Of a DNA stretch of 64,000 nt, positions 8,214 to 17,500 are shown in pieces. Source of the DNA: Clostridium_I sp963725425 (GTDB lineage Bacteria; Bacillota; Clostridia; Clostridiales; Clostridiaceae); contig CAVRYJ010000045.1 of the NCBI GenBank assembly GCA_963725425.1, positions 558,001 through 622,000 on the forward strand, given 5' to 3'. A model generated the notes under the pieces. The model was not told the origin of the DNA, did no database searches, and was given only the letters and a program-made list of their open reading frames with translations. Both the position numbers and the translations under genes were made by a program. The stretch's first letter is position 1. Every line of letters starts with the position of its first letter.

Positions 8214-9899
8214 ATGGATAACGAAAATATTAAAATTGTGGTATCAGGGAAGGAATTGTAGCTGCACAAAAGTATTTTATCAAGGGTTTTGGTGAAAATA
8301 TTTATGAGGATATTTTTCCGTCTCCTTCCATATTTATTGAGGCTGAAAAAGATTTTATTTACAAAGAGAATGTACAGGATGTAGCCATACGTAATTCTAA
8401 TAACCCAAACTGTGAGCCCTGTTGGTACATTATAAAAGATAATAGCTCTATTAACTTAGCTGAAATAGCATATAACATTGTGGTATATGGAGAAAAAAGT
8501 GCACTTAAGTTTATACCAATAGCACAGTTCGGAAACTTAAAAACTGTTGATAGAGCGGAAATAGAAGCATTAAAAACCTTATGTGTGAGTATATTTCTAG
8601 TAAAAGTGAGATTCGTCCACTTTCAATTGCCGTATTTGGAACTCCGGGGTCTGGTAAATCCTTTGGTGTAACGGAAGTTGCTTCAAGTATTGCACCAAAT
8701 CTTATTGAAAAATTAAATTTCAATTTATCAGAATTTGAAACATCAGCTGACTTAATAGTTGCATTTCATAAAGTTAGAGATATTTCGTTAGAGGGAAAGT
8801 TACCATTAGTGTTTTTTGATTAATTTGATTCAACCTTAGAAGAAAAAAATTGGGGTGGCTAAAATACTTTTTAGCACCTATGCAGGATGGAGTATTTAGA
8901 TCAGGAGATTAAGTGCATCCTATTGGAAAAGCTATTTTTGTTTTTGCTGGAGGAACAAGCACTACTTTTAAAGATTTTTGTGGAGAGAATTTTAATGATG
9001 AGACGGAACGTAAACAATTTTTGGATGAATTTCAAAGTAAAAAGGGGCCAGACTTTGTGAGTCGGCTAAGAGGGTATGTAAATATTTTAGGACCAAATCA
9101 AACAAATGAAGGCTGGGATCAGTTATTTATAGTTCGTAGAGCAATGCTTTTACGCTCACTACTGGAGCGTAAAACACCACATCTTATAAATAAAAAAGGA
9201 GAAGCTCAGATAGATAACGGTGTACTAAGGGCATTGCTGAAGGTTCCAAGATATAAACATGAATCAAGATCCATGGAAGCAATAATAGAGATGAGTATGA
9301 TAAGTAACGCAAAAAAATGGGAACAGTATCAATTACCTTCTAAGGAACAGTTAAAACTACATGTAGATGAAGAACAATTTTTACGCCATTTAATGTATGA
9401 TGCATTCTTTAGTGAAAAAATTGATAAAATTGCTATTACTCTTGATTATAATCATATGATACTTAATGAAGAATATCATAAAGCAAATCCTAGCTCTATG
9501 AAGTCTTGGGAAGAACTTAGCGAAGAAATAAAAGATTCAACCAGAAATCAGGTAAGGCATATACCAAGTGCACTGCAAAGAGTTAACTTTGAGCTTATTT
9601 CTGTTAAAGAAAAACCTGAAGCTATTATTTTTACAGAAAAGGAATTAAATATTTTGTCTGAATACGAGCATAAACGTTGGTCTCTTGAAAAAAAGGAAGC
9701 TAGATGGGAATATGGTGAAATATTTGATGAGGAGAAGAAAACTCATCCTTTACTTGTAACCTGGGATACCTTACCAAGTGACAGTAAAAATAATATAATT
9801 GAAAATGTGAAATCGTGGCCTGAAATATTAGCAAATTCCTACTTTAAAATAGAAAGACTAAAATATCTATGTTATTGTGAGACTCATCTTTTAGTATGA
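8214..9899 (+). pseudogene. Decayed P-loop ATPase with C-terminal RyR domain
   Basis: One gene broken into pieces. ATG 8214 follows AAGGAGGAGG, and the frame then slips near 8250 (GGGAAGG), 8572-8576 (A5) and 8843-8849 (A7), each consistent with one lost base. Two in-frame TAA stops also occur: 8821, where the Walker B glutamate of VFFD-E-FD would be, and 8910. Conserved pieces are Walker A FGTPGSGKSFG, sensor FVFAGGTS, and a final segment EHKRWSLEKKEARWEYG...KKTHPLLVTWDTLP that matches the ryanodine-receptor (RyR) repeat found in prokaryotic proteins. The intact protein would be about 560 residues. Prokaryotic RyR ATPases are proposed to sense nucleotide ligands; the function here is unknown. 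The two stops argue for true loss. Confidence 0.75.
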
Positions 9900-9927
9900 A
9901 TTTACGTAATGTAAAGAATGAATGAAT

Positions 9928-9969
9928 AAAAAGTGGCCATATTGGAGAGATCTAGTATGGTTACTTTTT
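9928..9969 (+). terminator. Terminator after the RyR ATPase locus
   Basis: AAAAAGTGGCCATA (9928-9941) pairs with TATGGTTACTTTTT (9956-9969), with one G-U and one C-A position. The loop TTGGAGAGATCTAG resembles the loop at 6838-6865. Confidence 0.7.
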
Positions 9970-10077
9970 ATTTGTTTCTTTTGTGTAAAATGCGATTATT
10001 TTTTTAATATTAATAGTCACTATATAGATAAATTGCAATATAATAATATTATACTTATGAATTAACAAACAGTTTTA

Positions 10078-10129
10078 TTGACAATATATAGCCAACGATC
10101 TATACTATATATAGACGACTATCTATATA
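10078..10129 (+). promoter_or_regulatory. arsR promoter and ArsR operator
   Basis: TTGACA (10078-10083), 17-bp spacer and TATACT (10101-10106). Immediately downstream an imperfect palindrome, ATATAGACGACTATCTATAT, occupies the transcription start. ArsR repressors bind such sites and leave when arsenite is bound. Confidence 0.75.
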
Positions 10130-10141
10130 GGAGGCGATACA

Positions 10142-10471
10142 ATGATTAATAATTATGAGGCTAATGCTAAGATATTTAAAGTATTATCAGATCATAACAG
10201 ACTAAAAATAATTGACATGTTGTCCTGTGGAGAAAAATGCGCTTGTGATATATTAGAAGATTTTAAATTTACGCAACCAACACTATCACACCATATGAAG
10301 GTGCTAATGGATTCTGGGCTTGTAAAATGTAGAAAAGATGGACTTTGGAGTTATTACTCATTAGATAATACAAATGCTAATAAAATAGTTCTATGTCTAA
10401 TGAGTTTGGTTACGGATACAGAGGATTGTATTTGTAAAGATAAAGAAAAAGAAAAATGTGAAAATAAATAA
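10142..10471 (+). CDS. arsR: ArsR arsenite-responsive repressor
   Basis: A 109-residue winged-helix repressor of the ArsR/SmtB family and first gene of the ars operon. The recognition-helix region FTQPTLSHHMKVL is clear. The metalloid site is CGEKCACDILEDF with Cys29, Cys33 and Cys35, the ELCVCDL-type motif. The C-terminus carries a further Cys-rich tail (CICKDKEKEKC). ATG 10142 follows AGGAGGCG. An operator overlaps the start of transcription, so the operon is autoregulated and induced by As(III) or Sb(III). Confidence 0.93.
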   Translation: MINNYEANAKIFKVLSDHNRLKIIDMLSCGEKCACDILEDFKFTQPTLSHHMKVLMDSGLVKCRKDGLWSYYSLDNTNANKIVLCLMSLVTDTEDCICKDKEKEKCENK

Positions 10472-10506
10472 GATATAAAAAATTAGAAACACAAGGAGTG
10501 CTGTTT

Positions 10507-10881
10507 ATGAAAAAAATGATTATTTTTGAACCGGCAATGTGTTGTTCAACTGGAGTATGTGGTCCTGGTGTGGACTTTAATTTACTAAGGGTATCAGCGG
10601 TTATTAACATATTAAAAAATAAAGATATAGTTGTTACAAGATATAATCTATCAAGTGCCCCTCAAGCTTTTGTTGATAATAAGGTGATTAATGAAATGCT
10701 TAATAGTGATGGTGTGGATTTTTTACCTGCGACTATTGTAGATGGTAAAGTGGTTAAGACAAAGGAATATCCTACAAATGATGAATTTTGTAAACTACTA
10801 GATATTCCAGAAGGTAGTCTTAAGACTAAAATGCAAATAAAAAAACCTAATAGTTGCGGATGTAAAGGTGGGTGCTGTTAA
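10507..10881 (+). CDS. arsD: ArsD arsenic metallochaperone
   Basis: A 124-residue chaperone that hands As(III) to the ArsA pump ATPase. The N-terminal binding triad Cys12-Cys13-Cys18 is in MCCSTGVCGPG, and a C-terminal vicinal cysteine cluster CGCKGGCC is present. I take ATG 10507 as the start because AAGGAG lies 8 nt upstream; a GTG at 10498 overlaps that site. The stop codon overlaps the arsA ATG by one base (TAATG), so translation is coupled. Confidence 0.92.
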   Translation: MKKMIIFEPAMCCSTGVCGPGVDFNLLRVSAVINILKNKDIVVTRYNLSSAPQAFVDNKVINEMLNSDGVDFLPATIVDGKVVKTKEYPTNDEFCKLLDIPEGSLKTKMQIKKPNSCGCKGGCC

Positions 10882-12632
10882 TGACAAAAAATTTTAATCC
10901 AATAGAGATAAAATTAACTAAATATTTATTTTTCACAGGTAAAGGTGGTGTTGGTAAAACTTCAGCAGCTTGTGCTACTGCAATTACTTTAGCTGATCAG
11001 GGTAAAAAAATTATGCTTGTAAGCACAGATCCAGCATCTAATTTGCAAGATGTGTTTAATATAAAACTTACTAACAAGGCTATTCCAATAGAAGGGGTAC
11101 CTAACTTATTTGTAGCTAATTTTCAGCCAGAAGTTGCGGCGTTAGAGTATAAAGAAAGTGTTGTGGCACCATACAGAGGGAAGCTTCCTGATGCTGTTAT
11201 TAAGAATATGGAGGAACAACTTAGTGGTTCATGTACTGTTGAAATCGCTGCTTTTAATGAGTTTTCAGGTTTTATCACTGATGAAAAGATAAAAAAGGAG
11301 TTTGATTATATAATTTTTGATACAGCACCTACTGGGCACACTCTTAAGATGCTTGAACTTCCATCTGCCTGGAGTAATTTTATAAGTGAAAGCACTCATG
11401 GGGCGTCTTGCCTTGGGCAACTAGCAGGTCTTGAAGGCAAAAGGGAAATTTATAATAAGGCAGTAAAAACTTTAGCTGATAAGGATAAAACTACTTTAAT
11501 TCTTGTTACCAGGGCACAATCAGCAGCTTTAAGAGAAACGGAGAGAGCATCAAAAGAGTTAAGGGATCTTGGCATAAACAATCAATTACTTATTATAAAT
11601 GGAGTACTTAAGAATTTTGATGATAAATTGTCAAATGATATTTTTAATAAACAGCAAATGTCACTAAAAAATATACCAGAAGGTATAAAAAAATTGGATA
11701 CTTATGAAATACCTTTAAGACCATACAACGTAACAGGTCTTGAAAACTTAAGAGCTCTTCTTATAACAGACAATATTAAAAAGAATAATGGAGAAAAATT
11801 AAATATGGATGAAATCCCAAAGTTGCAGTCTATTGTAGATGACATATACGCTTCTAATAAAAAGGTTATATTTACTATGGGTAAAGGTGGAGTTGGAAAA
11901 ACAACCGTTGCTGCTACAATTGCATTAGGCCTTGCAAAGAAGGGCAAGAAGGTCCATCTTACTACCACTGATCCTGCAGGACATTTGAAATTTGTTATAG
12001 ATGAGAGTTTTGGCATTACTTTAAGCAATATAGATGAAAAAAAAGAATTGGCGAAATATCAAGAAGAGGTTTTAAGTAAAGCAAGAGAAACTATGAGTGA
12101 GAGAGACCTTGAATATATAAAAGAAGACCTTAGAAGCCCTTGTACTCAGGAAATTGCTGTATTTAGAACTTTCGCAGAAATAGTTGAAAAATCTGAGAAT
12201 GAAATAGTAGTTATAGATACAGCTCCAACTGGTCATACGCTTTTACTTTTAGAATCCACAGAAAATTATAATAAGGAAATTCAGCGTTCAGAGGGGGATA
12301 TTCCTGAATCAGTTAAAAAGCTGTTACCTACGCTTAAAAACCCAGAGGAAACTGAAGTTATAATTGTAACCTTAGCTGAGACAACGCCTGTTTATGAAGC
12401 TATGAGGCTTGAAAAGGACTTGAAACGAGCTGGTATTAGTAGTAAATGGTGGGTTATTAATTCAAGTCTTTACGCTACTAATACTACAAATGAAATTCTT
12501 AGGGCTAAAGCAGAAAATGAAGTGGCTTGGATTAATAAGGTTAAGTCCGTTTCTAAAGGTAATTTTGCAATTATTGAGTGGAAAGCAGAAGAAGTAAAGG
12601 GTGAAAAGCTATTAGAACTATTAAATAAATAA
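10881..12632 (+). CDS. arsA: ArsA arsenite pump-driving ATPase
   Basis: A 583-residue cytoplasmic ATPase made of two homologous halves. Each half has a P-loop (GKGGVGKTS near residue 20, GKGGVGKTT near 335) and a DTAPTGHTL switch motif. The three cysteines that form the arsenite site are all present: SGSCTVEIAAF, GASCLGQLAGL and RSPCTQEIAVF. ArsA binds the membrane carrier and couples ATP hydrolysis to arsenite export. Here the carrier encoded nearby is an Acr3 type rather than ArsB, a pairing found in some other Firmicutes. Start ATG overlaps the arsD stop. Confidence 0.95.
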   Translation: MTKNFNPIEIKLTKYLFFTGKGGVGKTSAACATAITLADQGKKIMLVSTDPASNLQDVFNIKLTNKAIPIEGVPNLFVANFQPEVAALEYKESVVAPYRGKLPDAVIKNMEEQLSGSCTVEIAAFNEFSGFITDEKIKKEFDYIIFDTAPTGHTLKMLELPSAWSNFISESTHGASCLGQLAGLEGKREIYNKAVKTLADKDKTTLILVTRAQSAALRETERASKELRDLGINNQLLIINGVLKNFDDKLSNDIFNKQQMSLKNIPEGIKKLDTYEIPLRPYNVTGLENLRALLITDNIKKNNGEKLNMDEIPKLQSIVDDIYASNKKVIFTMGKGGVGKTTVAATIALGLAKKGKKVHLTTTDPAGHLKFVIDESFGITLSNIDEKKELAKYQEEVLSKARETMSERDLEYIKEDLRSPCTQEIAVFRTFAEIVEKSENEIVVIDTAPTGHTLLLLESTENYNKEIQRSEGDIPESVKKLLPTLKNPEETEVIIVTLAETTPVYEAMRLEKDLKRAGISSKWWVINSSLYATNTTNEILRAKAENEVAWINKVKSVSKGNFAIIEWKAEEVKGEKLLELLNK

Positions 12633-12653
12633 TAAGTAGGGGATGATTTAACT

Positions 12654-13055
12654 TTGAAAAAAGTAGCATTTATATGCGTGCACAACTCTTGTAGATCACA
12701 AATGGCAGAGGCAATAGGTAAAATATTTGCAGCAGATGTATTTGAGTCTTATTCAGCGGGTACGGAGCTAAGAGATACAATAAATCAAGATGCTGTGAGA
12801 ATAATGAGAAATTTATATAATATGGATATGAATGTAGCTCAAAAGTCAAAGCTTTTAGATGATATTCCTGCGGTAAATATAGTTGTTAAGATGGGATGTA
12901 ATGTTGTGTGTCCATTTTTACCAGCAGATACTGTCGAGGATTGGGGCCTTGAGGACCCCACAGGTAAAAGTGATGAGGAATTTATAAAAACAGCTAAAAT
13001 TATTGAGGAAAAAGTCAAAGACTTAGCACTGAGAATAAAGAGTAACGAATTATAA
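12654..13055 (+). CDS. arsC: Arsenate reductase, thioredoxin-coupled type
   Basis: A 133-residue arsenate reductase of the low-molecular-weight phosphatase fold. The P-loop CVHNSCRSQ starts at Cys8, and the redox pair is in the MGCNVVCPFLP segment. It reduces As(V) to As(III) so the pump can export it. TTG is the likely start, with GGGGATG 14 nt upstream. Fourth gene of the ars operon, 21 bp after arsA. Confidence 0.93.
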   Translation: MKKVAFICVHNSCRSQMAEAIGKIFAADVFESYSAGTELRDTINQDAVRIMRNLYNMDMNVAQKSKLLDDIPAVNIVVKMGCNVVCPFLPADTVEDWGLEDPTGKSDEEFIKTAKIIEEKVKDLALRIKSNEL

Positions 13056-13067
13056 TGGGGGAGTTAG

Positions 13068-14120
13068 ATGAAAAAAAGTAGATTATCTTTTCTAGATAGA
13101 TTTTTGACATTGTGGATTTTTATTGCAATGGCTTTCGGTGTAAGTCTAGGATATCTTTTTCCTAGTTTTTCAAAATGGTTATCTAGCATTTCAATAGGAA
13201 CTACATCAATGCCGATAGCAATAGGACTAATTGTAATGATGTATCCACCACTTGCAAAAGTTAATTATAAGGAGCTTTACAAGGTTTTTCAAAGCCCTAA
13301 AATTTTAACATTGTCTTTAGTACAAAATTGGATTGTGGGCCCTATTTTGATGTTTGTTTTAGCCGCTATTTTTCTAAGAAATACTCCAGGGTTAATGGTT
13401 GGATTAATACTTATTGGTCTAGCCAGATGCATTGCAATGGTTATTGTGTGGAATAGTCTTGCTGATGGAGACAACGATTATGCCGCAGCATTAGTTGCGT
13501 TTAATTCAGTATTCCAAGTAGTATTTTATTCGGTTTTTGCCTATATTTTTATAACAGTCTTGCCAAAAGCTATAGGGCTTAAAGGTATGGCAATTAATGT
13601 GTCCATGGCAGAAATTGCATTGTCAGTTGCAATCTATTTAGGAATTCCTTTTCTAGGTGGTATGCTTACTAGATTATTATTAGAGCCAAAAATGGGGAAA
13701 GACTGGTATACTAAAAAATTTATTCCTAAGATAAGTCCACTGGCACTTATAGCATTATTATTTACTATAGTAGTTATGTTTACCTTCAAGGGAAAATATA
13801 TTATTGAACTACCAATGGATGTAGTTAGAATAGCAATACCCTTAATCATATACTTTGTAATAATGTTTTCAGCTTCATTTTTTATGAGTTATAAAGCGGG
13901 CATTGATTATCATAAAACTGTAAGCTTATCATTTACTGCAGCAAGCAACAATTTTGAACTTGCAGTAGCTGTGGCAGTAGCAGTTTTTGGTATAAATTCT
14001 CAAGAAGCTTTTACCGCCGTTATAGGACCACTCATAGAAGTGCCTGTAATGATAGGTCTAGTCAATGTAGCTTTATGGTGGGGCAAAAAATATTTTGGGT
14101 ATAAAAAAGGAATCAACTAA
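13068..14120 (+). CDS. acr3: Acr3-type arsenite efflux permease
   Basis: A 350-residue membrane carrier with about ten hydrophobic helices, of the Acr3 (BART superfamily) type. The conserved cysteine in LIGLARCIAMVIVWN, essential for As(OH)3 transport in studied members, is present. It exports arsenite across the cytoplasmic membrane, alone or driven by ArsA. It starts 12 bp after arsC behind GGGGGAG and ends the ars operon; a long hairpin repeat follows. Confidence 0.93.
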   Translation: MKKSRLSFLDRFLTLWIFIAMAFGVSLGYLFPSFSKWLSSISIGTTSMPIAIGLIVMMYPPLAKVNYKELYKVFQSPKILTLSLVQNWIVGPILMFVLAAIFLRNTPGLMVGLILIGLARCIAMVIVWNSLADGDNDYAAALVAFNSVFQVVFYSVFAYIFITVLPKAIGLKGMAINVSMAEIALSVAIYLGIPFLGGMLTRLLLEPKMGKDWYTKKFIPKISPLALIALLFTIVVMFTFKGKYIIELPMDVVRIAIPLIIYFVIMFSASFFMSYKAGIDYHKTVSLSFTAASNNFELAVAVAVAVFGINSQEAFTAVIGPLIEVPVMIGLVNVALWWGKKYFGYKKGIN

Positions 14121-14163
14121 TCTGGCAACCATGATTGTTACTTTATTCATATCTCTTAATTAA

Positions 14164-14373
14164 CTATGTGAAGTGGCATAGCAATGAATGTGAAAGAGGC
14201 TATCCGAGCGAATTTTAGAACGACTTGGGTGGAAATTTGTTAAATCCCGTTAAGAACCCTTTATTGTTTGAGCGTATGCGAGTTTAAAGGGTTTAGGAAT
14301 TTAACAAATTTCCACCTTAGTCGTTCTTAAGTTCAGCGAGTAGCCTCTGAACATCCATGCAATGCTGTCCTCA
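14164..14373. repeat. Long imperfect hairpin element, copy 1
   Basis: A 200-nt inverted repeat between the convergent ars operon and the EAL-GGDEF gene. Helices include GAGGCTATCCG with CGAGTAGCCTC, AGAACGACT with AGTCGTTCT, an 18-bp stem built on GGTGGAAATTTGTTAAAT, and AACCCTTTA with TAAAGGGTT around GAGCGTATGCGAG. A second copy at 46909-47111 keeps the same layout with different bases in the inner stems. It may serve as a bidirectional terminator, a palindromic mobile element or a structured RNA. Confidence 0.8.
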
Positions 14374-14375
14374 TT

Positions 14376-16151
14376 TTAATTAAGTGATATGATTATAAAG
14401 TTATTGCCACCATTTTTTTTAACATCCTTTTTAATCCCACTAATCTTTAGAGCTACTTCTTCGGGAGATTTAAAGTCTTTTAAATTACCATAAAGTCCAG
14501 CTATGGATATTGAAGTTAAATTAAATATGTCTTTATTACCCTTTCTGTCCATGGATTCTATATAACCTTTAGATTTGTCTTCTTCATTAAAAAATTCTAA
14601 AACTTCTTTATTAAAATCTCCTATTATTTCACTGCAAAAATTTCGGCATTTTTCATAGGAGGTTTCTATCATACAAACAAAATCATCTCCACCGATATGG
14701 CCAACAAAGCTGTTAAATGGAAATGCACTTTTAACTTTATTCTGGATTAAATTAGCTGAATATTTTAAAATTTTATCCCCATTTTCAAAACCATAGTTAT
14801 CATTATAGACTTTAAAATTATCTAAATCTAAGTACAATAAGCAAACATCATAGTTATATTCTATAATAGAAGAAATAGTATTTTGAATTATTGAATTTCC
14901 AGGTAGTCCCGTTAATGGATTAAGTTCTTTGGCATAGTTTCTTTCAAGCATGGTTGTATGCTGAAGCAGGCTTTTTATTGTTACTACACCATAATATTTT
15001 AAATCTTTAGTTACAATAACATAATCGTATATCTGTTCAGTGGCTCTTTCCATGGCAAATTTGGAAACCTCGCTAACTGAAGTGTAAAAATCAACAATTA
15101 ATGGAGAGGTGTCCATAACAAGTGAAACTGGTCTTTTAGAAAAAACAGCAATTCCATATTGGGTAGCTAGTACCGAATCTAAACAATGTTTCATTACTAG
15201 ACCAACGGGCTGTCCATTTTCAACAATACAAACTCCGGTTATACTTTTTCCTTGAAAAAAGTTTTTTAAATCCTTACTCAGGGTAGAGGAAGGAAATGCT
15301 ATATCTTTAATAGCAATTGCACCAATATGATTTTTGAAATAACTACTTTTTTCTTGAACAGATCTATTTAGTTTTAATAATAAACACTTTATTTCATCAG
15401 GTATAGCAAGAAATGTGCCAGCAGGCCTAAGAAGAAAAAATCCCTGACCGGAATATACTCCAAGATTAATAAGTGTACTTAACTCCTCTTCTGTCTCTAT
15501 TCCTTCTGCAATTAGTTTCATGTTGGTAGTATTCCCAAGTGCCACGAAGGTTTTTATTATAGCTTGCTTAAAAGTGTCCTTATCAATATTTCTAATTAAA
15601 TCTATATCTATCTTTATGTAATGTGGTTTTATTTCGGCTAAAGTTTTTAGTCCTGAATAACCGGCACCTGTATCATCTATAGCAATTTTATAACCTTGAT
15701 TCACATAATTATTTAATACAAATTTAAAGCTATTATAATCTTCTATTGCAGTTTTTTCAGTAATTTCAAATATAATGGAATCTGGAGACATATTATGAGT
15801 TGCAAGAAACTCTTTAGTAAATCCTTTTTTAAACTTATCATCTTTAAATATTTGAGGGTCAACGTTTAAAAAAAGATATTTATCTTTGCTAAGGACACTA
15901 GATTTCTCAATTGCTTTAGTTCTGCATAGAGATTCTAATTCCCAGCTTTTATTACAGTCAGCTGCTGCTTTAAAAAGCTTATCAGGTAGATGCAAAGGTG
16001 AATCTACGGGTCCACGACTAAGTGCTTCATACCCAATAATATCTCCAGTTTTTAAATTTACGATTGGTTGGAACACGGTAGTGATTTCTTTGCTATCAAG
16101 TATTTTAGTTAGTTCTTTATCTATATATATAATTACACCTCGAATAAACAT
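14376..16151 (-). CDS. EAL-CBS-GGDEF cyclic di-GMP protein
   Basis: A 591-residue cytoplasmic signalling protein. An N-terminal EAL phosphodiesterase domain (about residues 15-255) carries EALSR, FLNVDP, FEITE, AIDDTGAGYS, IKIDID, AEGIET and the GQGFFLLRP end, so the catalytic set looks complete. A CBS-pair-like segment (about 285-400) follows. The C-terminal GGDEF domain (about 420-590) has HIGGDDFVC in the active loop, a permitted variant. The protein could make, break or merely sense cyclic di-GMP; phosphodiesterase is the better-supported activity. Start ATG has AGGA 8 nt upstream. It is monocistronic and convergent with the ars operon. Confidence 0.9.
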   Translation of the reverse strand: MFIRGVIIYIDKELTKILDSKEITTVFQPIVNLKTGDIIGYEALSRGPVDSPLHLPDKLFKAAADCNKSWELESLCRTKAIEKSSVLSKDKYLFLNVDPQIFKDDKFKKGFTKEFLATHNMSPDSIIFEITEKTAIEDYNSFKFVLNNYVNQGYKIAIDDTGAGYSGLKTLAEIKPHYIKIDIDLIRNIDKDTFKQAIIKTFVALGNTTNMKLIAEGIETEEELSTLINLGVYSGQGFFLLRPAGTFLAIPDEIKCLLLKLNRSVQEKSSYFKNHIGAIAIKDIAFPSSTLSKDLKNFFQGKSITGVCIVENGQPVGLVMKHCLDSVLATQYGIAVFSKRPVSLVMDTSPLIVDFYTSVSEVSKFAMERATEQIYDYVIVTKDLKYYGVVTIKSLLQHTTMLERNYAKELNPLTGLPGNSIIQNTISSIIEYNYDVCLLYLDLDNFKVYNDNYGFENGDKILKYSANLIQNKVKSAFPFNSFVGHIGGDDFVCMIETSYEKCRNFCSEIIGDFNKEVLEFFNEEDKSKGYIESMDRKGNKDIFNLTSISIAGLYGNLKDFKSPEEVALKISGIKKDVKKNGGNNFIIISLN

Positions 16152-16388
16152 TTTTAAGTCCTATATAAATTTATATCATTATAGTGTAATGATATTATTA
16201 AGATTTGTTAAGTATAGGTTAAGAATAAAAAAATATTGTAACACAAATACTAAAGGTAATATAGTGGTGATTGAAATAAAAAGTTATATGTTCATCTTTA
16301 CATAGAAGTATAGGGTATAATGAATAAATAGTGACTGCAAGTTAATTAAGGCATCACCAAAAAAATTAAGTGTATTAGGGGTGGACTA

Positions 16389-17447
16389 ATGAAAAAGATA
16401 AACGTTGGGTTAATAGGGTTTGGCGCAGCTGGAAAGACATTCCATGAGCCTATAATAACAAGTGTACCAGGTTTGAATTTAAGCAAAATTTACGAAACCA
16501 ATGATTCAAATTTGGAAATATTAAAAGCAAAATATAAAGAAGATATGATTACTAATAACATAGAGGATATATTTTTAGATGAGACTATAGAACTTGTAGT
16601 ACTGGCGGTACCTAATACAGCCCACTATGTTTTAGCAAAAAGAGCTTTAGAAAGTGGTAAAAATGTTGTGGTAGAAAAACCATTTACTGTAACTTCAGAA
16701 GAGGCAGATAAGCTGATAAAATTAGCAGGTGAGAAAAATAAGATATTAACTGTACATCAAAACAGAAGATGGGATAGTGATTTTAGAACAATAGAAAAAA
16801 TTGTTAATGAAAATTTGCTTGGCGATTTGGTAGAGTACGAAGCTCATTATGATAGATTCAGGAATTACATAAAAGAAAATTCATGGAGAGAAAATGATAT
16901 ACCTGGTTCTGGTATTCTATATGATTTAGGTGCTCATCTTATAGACCAAGCACAGTGTTTATTCGGTGTTCCTGAGGAGGTCTTTTCCGATCTACAAATA
17001 CAAAGAAGTGAAGGAAAAACAATAGATAACTTTGAGATTATATTACATTATCCAAAAGTAAAGGTTACACTAAAGGCAGGAATGCTTGTAAGAGAAGTTG
17101 GACCACATTTTAGTTTATATGGAAAAGACGGATCTTTTATAAAATATGGTATGGATGTACAGGAAGCAGCACTTAAAAAAGGATTAACACCTAGCAATAC
17201 TGAAAACTGGGGAGTTGAACCCGAAAGTTTATGGGGAAAGCTAGATACAGAAGTTAATGGTTCGCATTTTATTGGAAAAATAGAAAGTGAAGCTGGGGAT
17301 TACAGAGAGTTTTATAAAAACGTCTATAAAGCCATTTTGGGTGAGGAAGAAATTGAAGTAAAGGCATACCAGGCTAGAAATACTATAAAAATAATTGAAT
17401 TAGCACAGATGAGTAGTAGTGAAAAACAATGGGTAAAATTTCAATAA
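16389..17447 (+). CDS. Gfo/Idh/MocA family oxidoreductase
   Basis: A 352-residue NAD(P)-dependent sugar or inositol dehydrogenase. The N-terminal Rossmann motif GLIGFGAAGKTFHEP is at residues 7-21, and the family motif VVEKPFTVTSEEA is near 95. HQNRRWDSDF and GSGILYDLGAHLIDQA form the substrate pocket. It resembles the IolW/YvaA branch (scyllo-inositol dehydrogenases), but the substrate is not proven. ATG follows TAGGGGTGG. Monocistronic. Confidence 0.88.
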   Translation: MKKINVGLIGFGAAGKTFHEPIITSVPGLNLSKIYETNDSNLEILKAKYKEDMITNNIEDIFLDETIELVVLAVPNTAHYVLAKRALESGKNVVVEKPFTVTSEEADKLIKLAGEKNKILTVHQNRRWDSDFRTIEKIVNENLLGDLVEYEAHYDRFRNYIKENSWRENDIPGSGILYDLGAHLIDQAQCLFGVPEEVFSDLQIQRSEGKTIDNFEIILHYPKVKVTLKAGMLVREVGPHFSLYGKDGSFIKYGMDVQEAALKKGLTPSNTENWGVEPESLWGKLDTEVNGSHFIGKIESEAGDYREFYKNVYKAILGEEEIEVKAYQARNTIKIIELAQMSSSEKQWVKFQ

Positions 17448-17500
17448 GGTATATGAAAGTTGAGGGTAATAAAAATGACTAGTGAAAGTGGAGTAATTTG

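Noticed and set aside
15886..16305. A 139-codon plus-strand frame overlapping the EAL-GGDEF gene
   Set aside because: It is antisense to the EAL domain start, has no ribosome site, and the minus-strand protein is clearly real.
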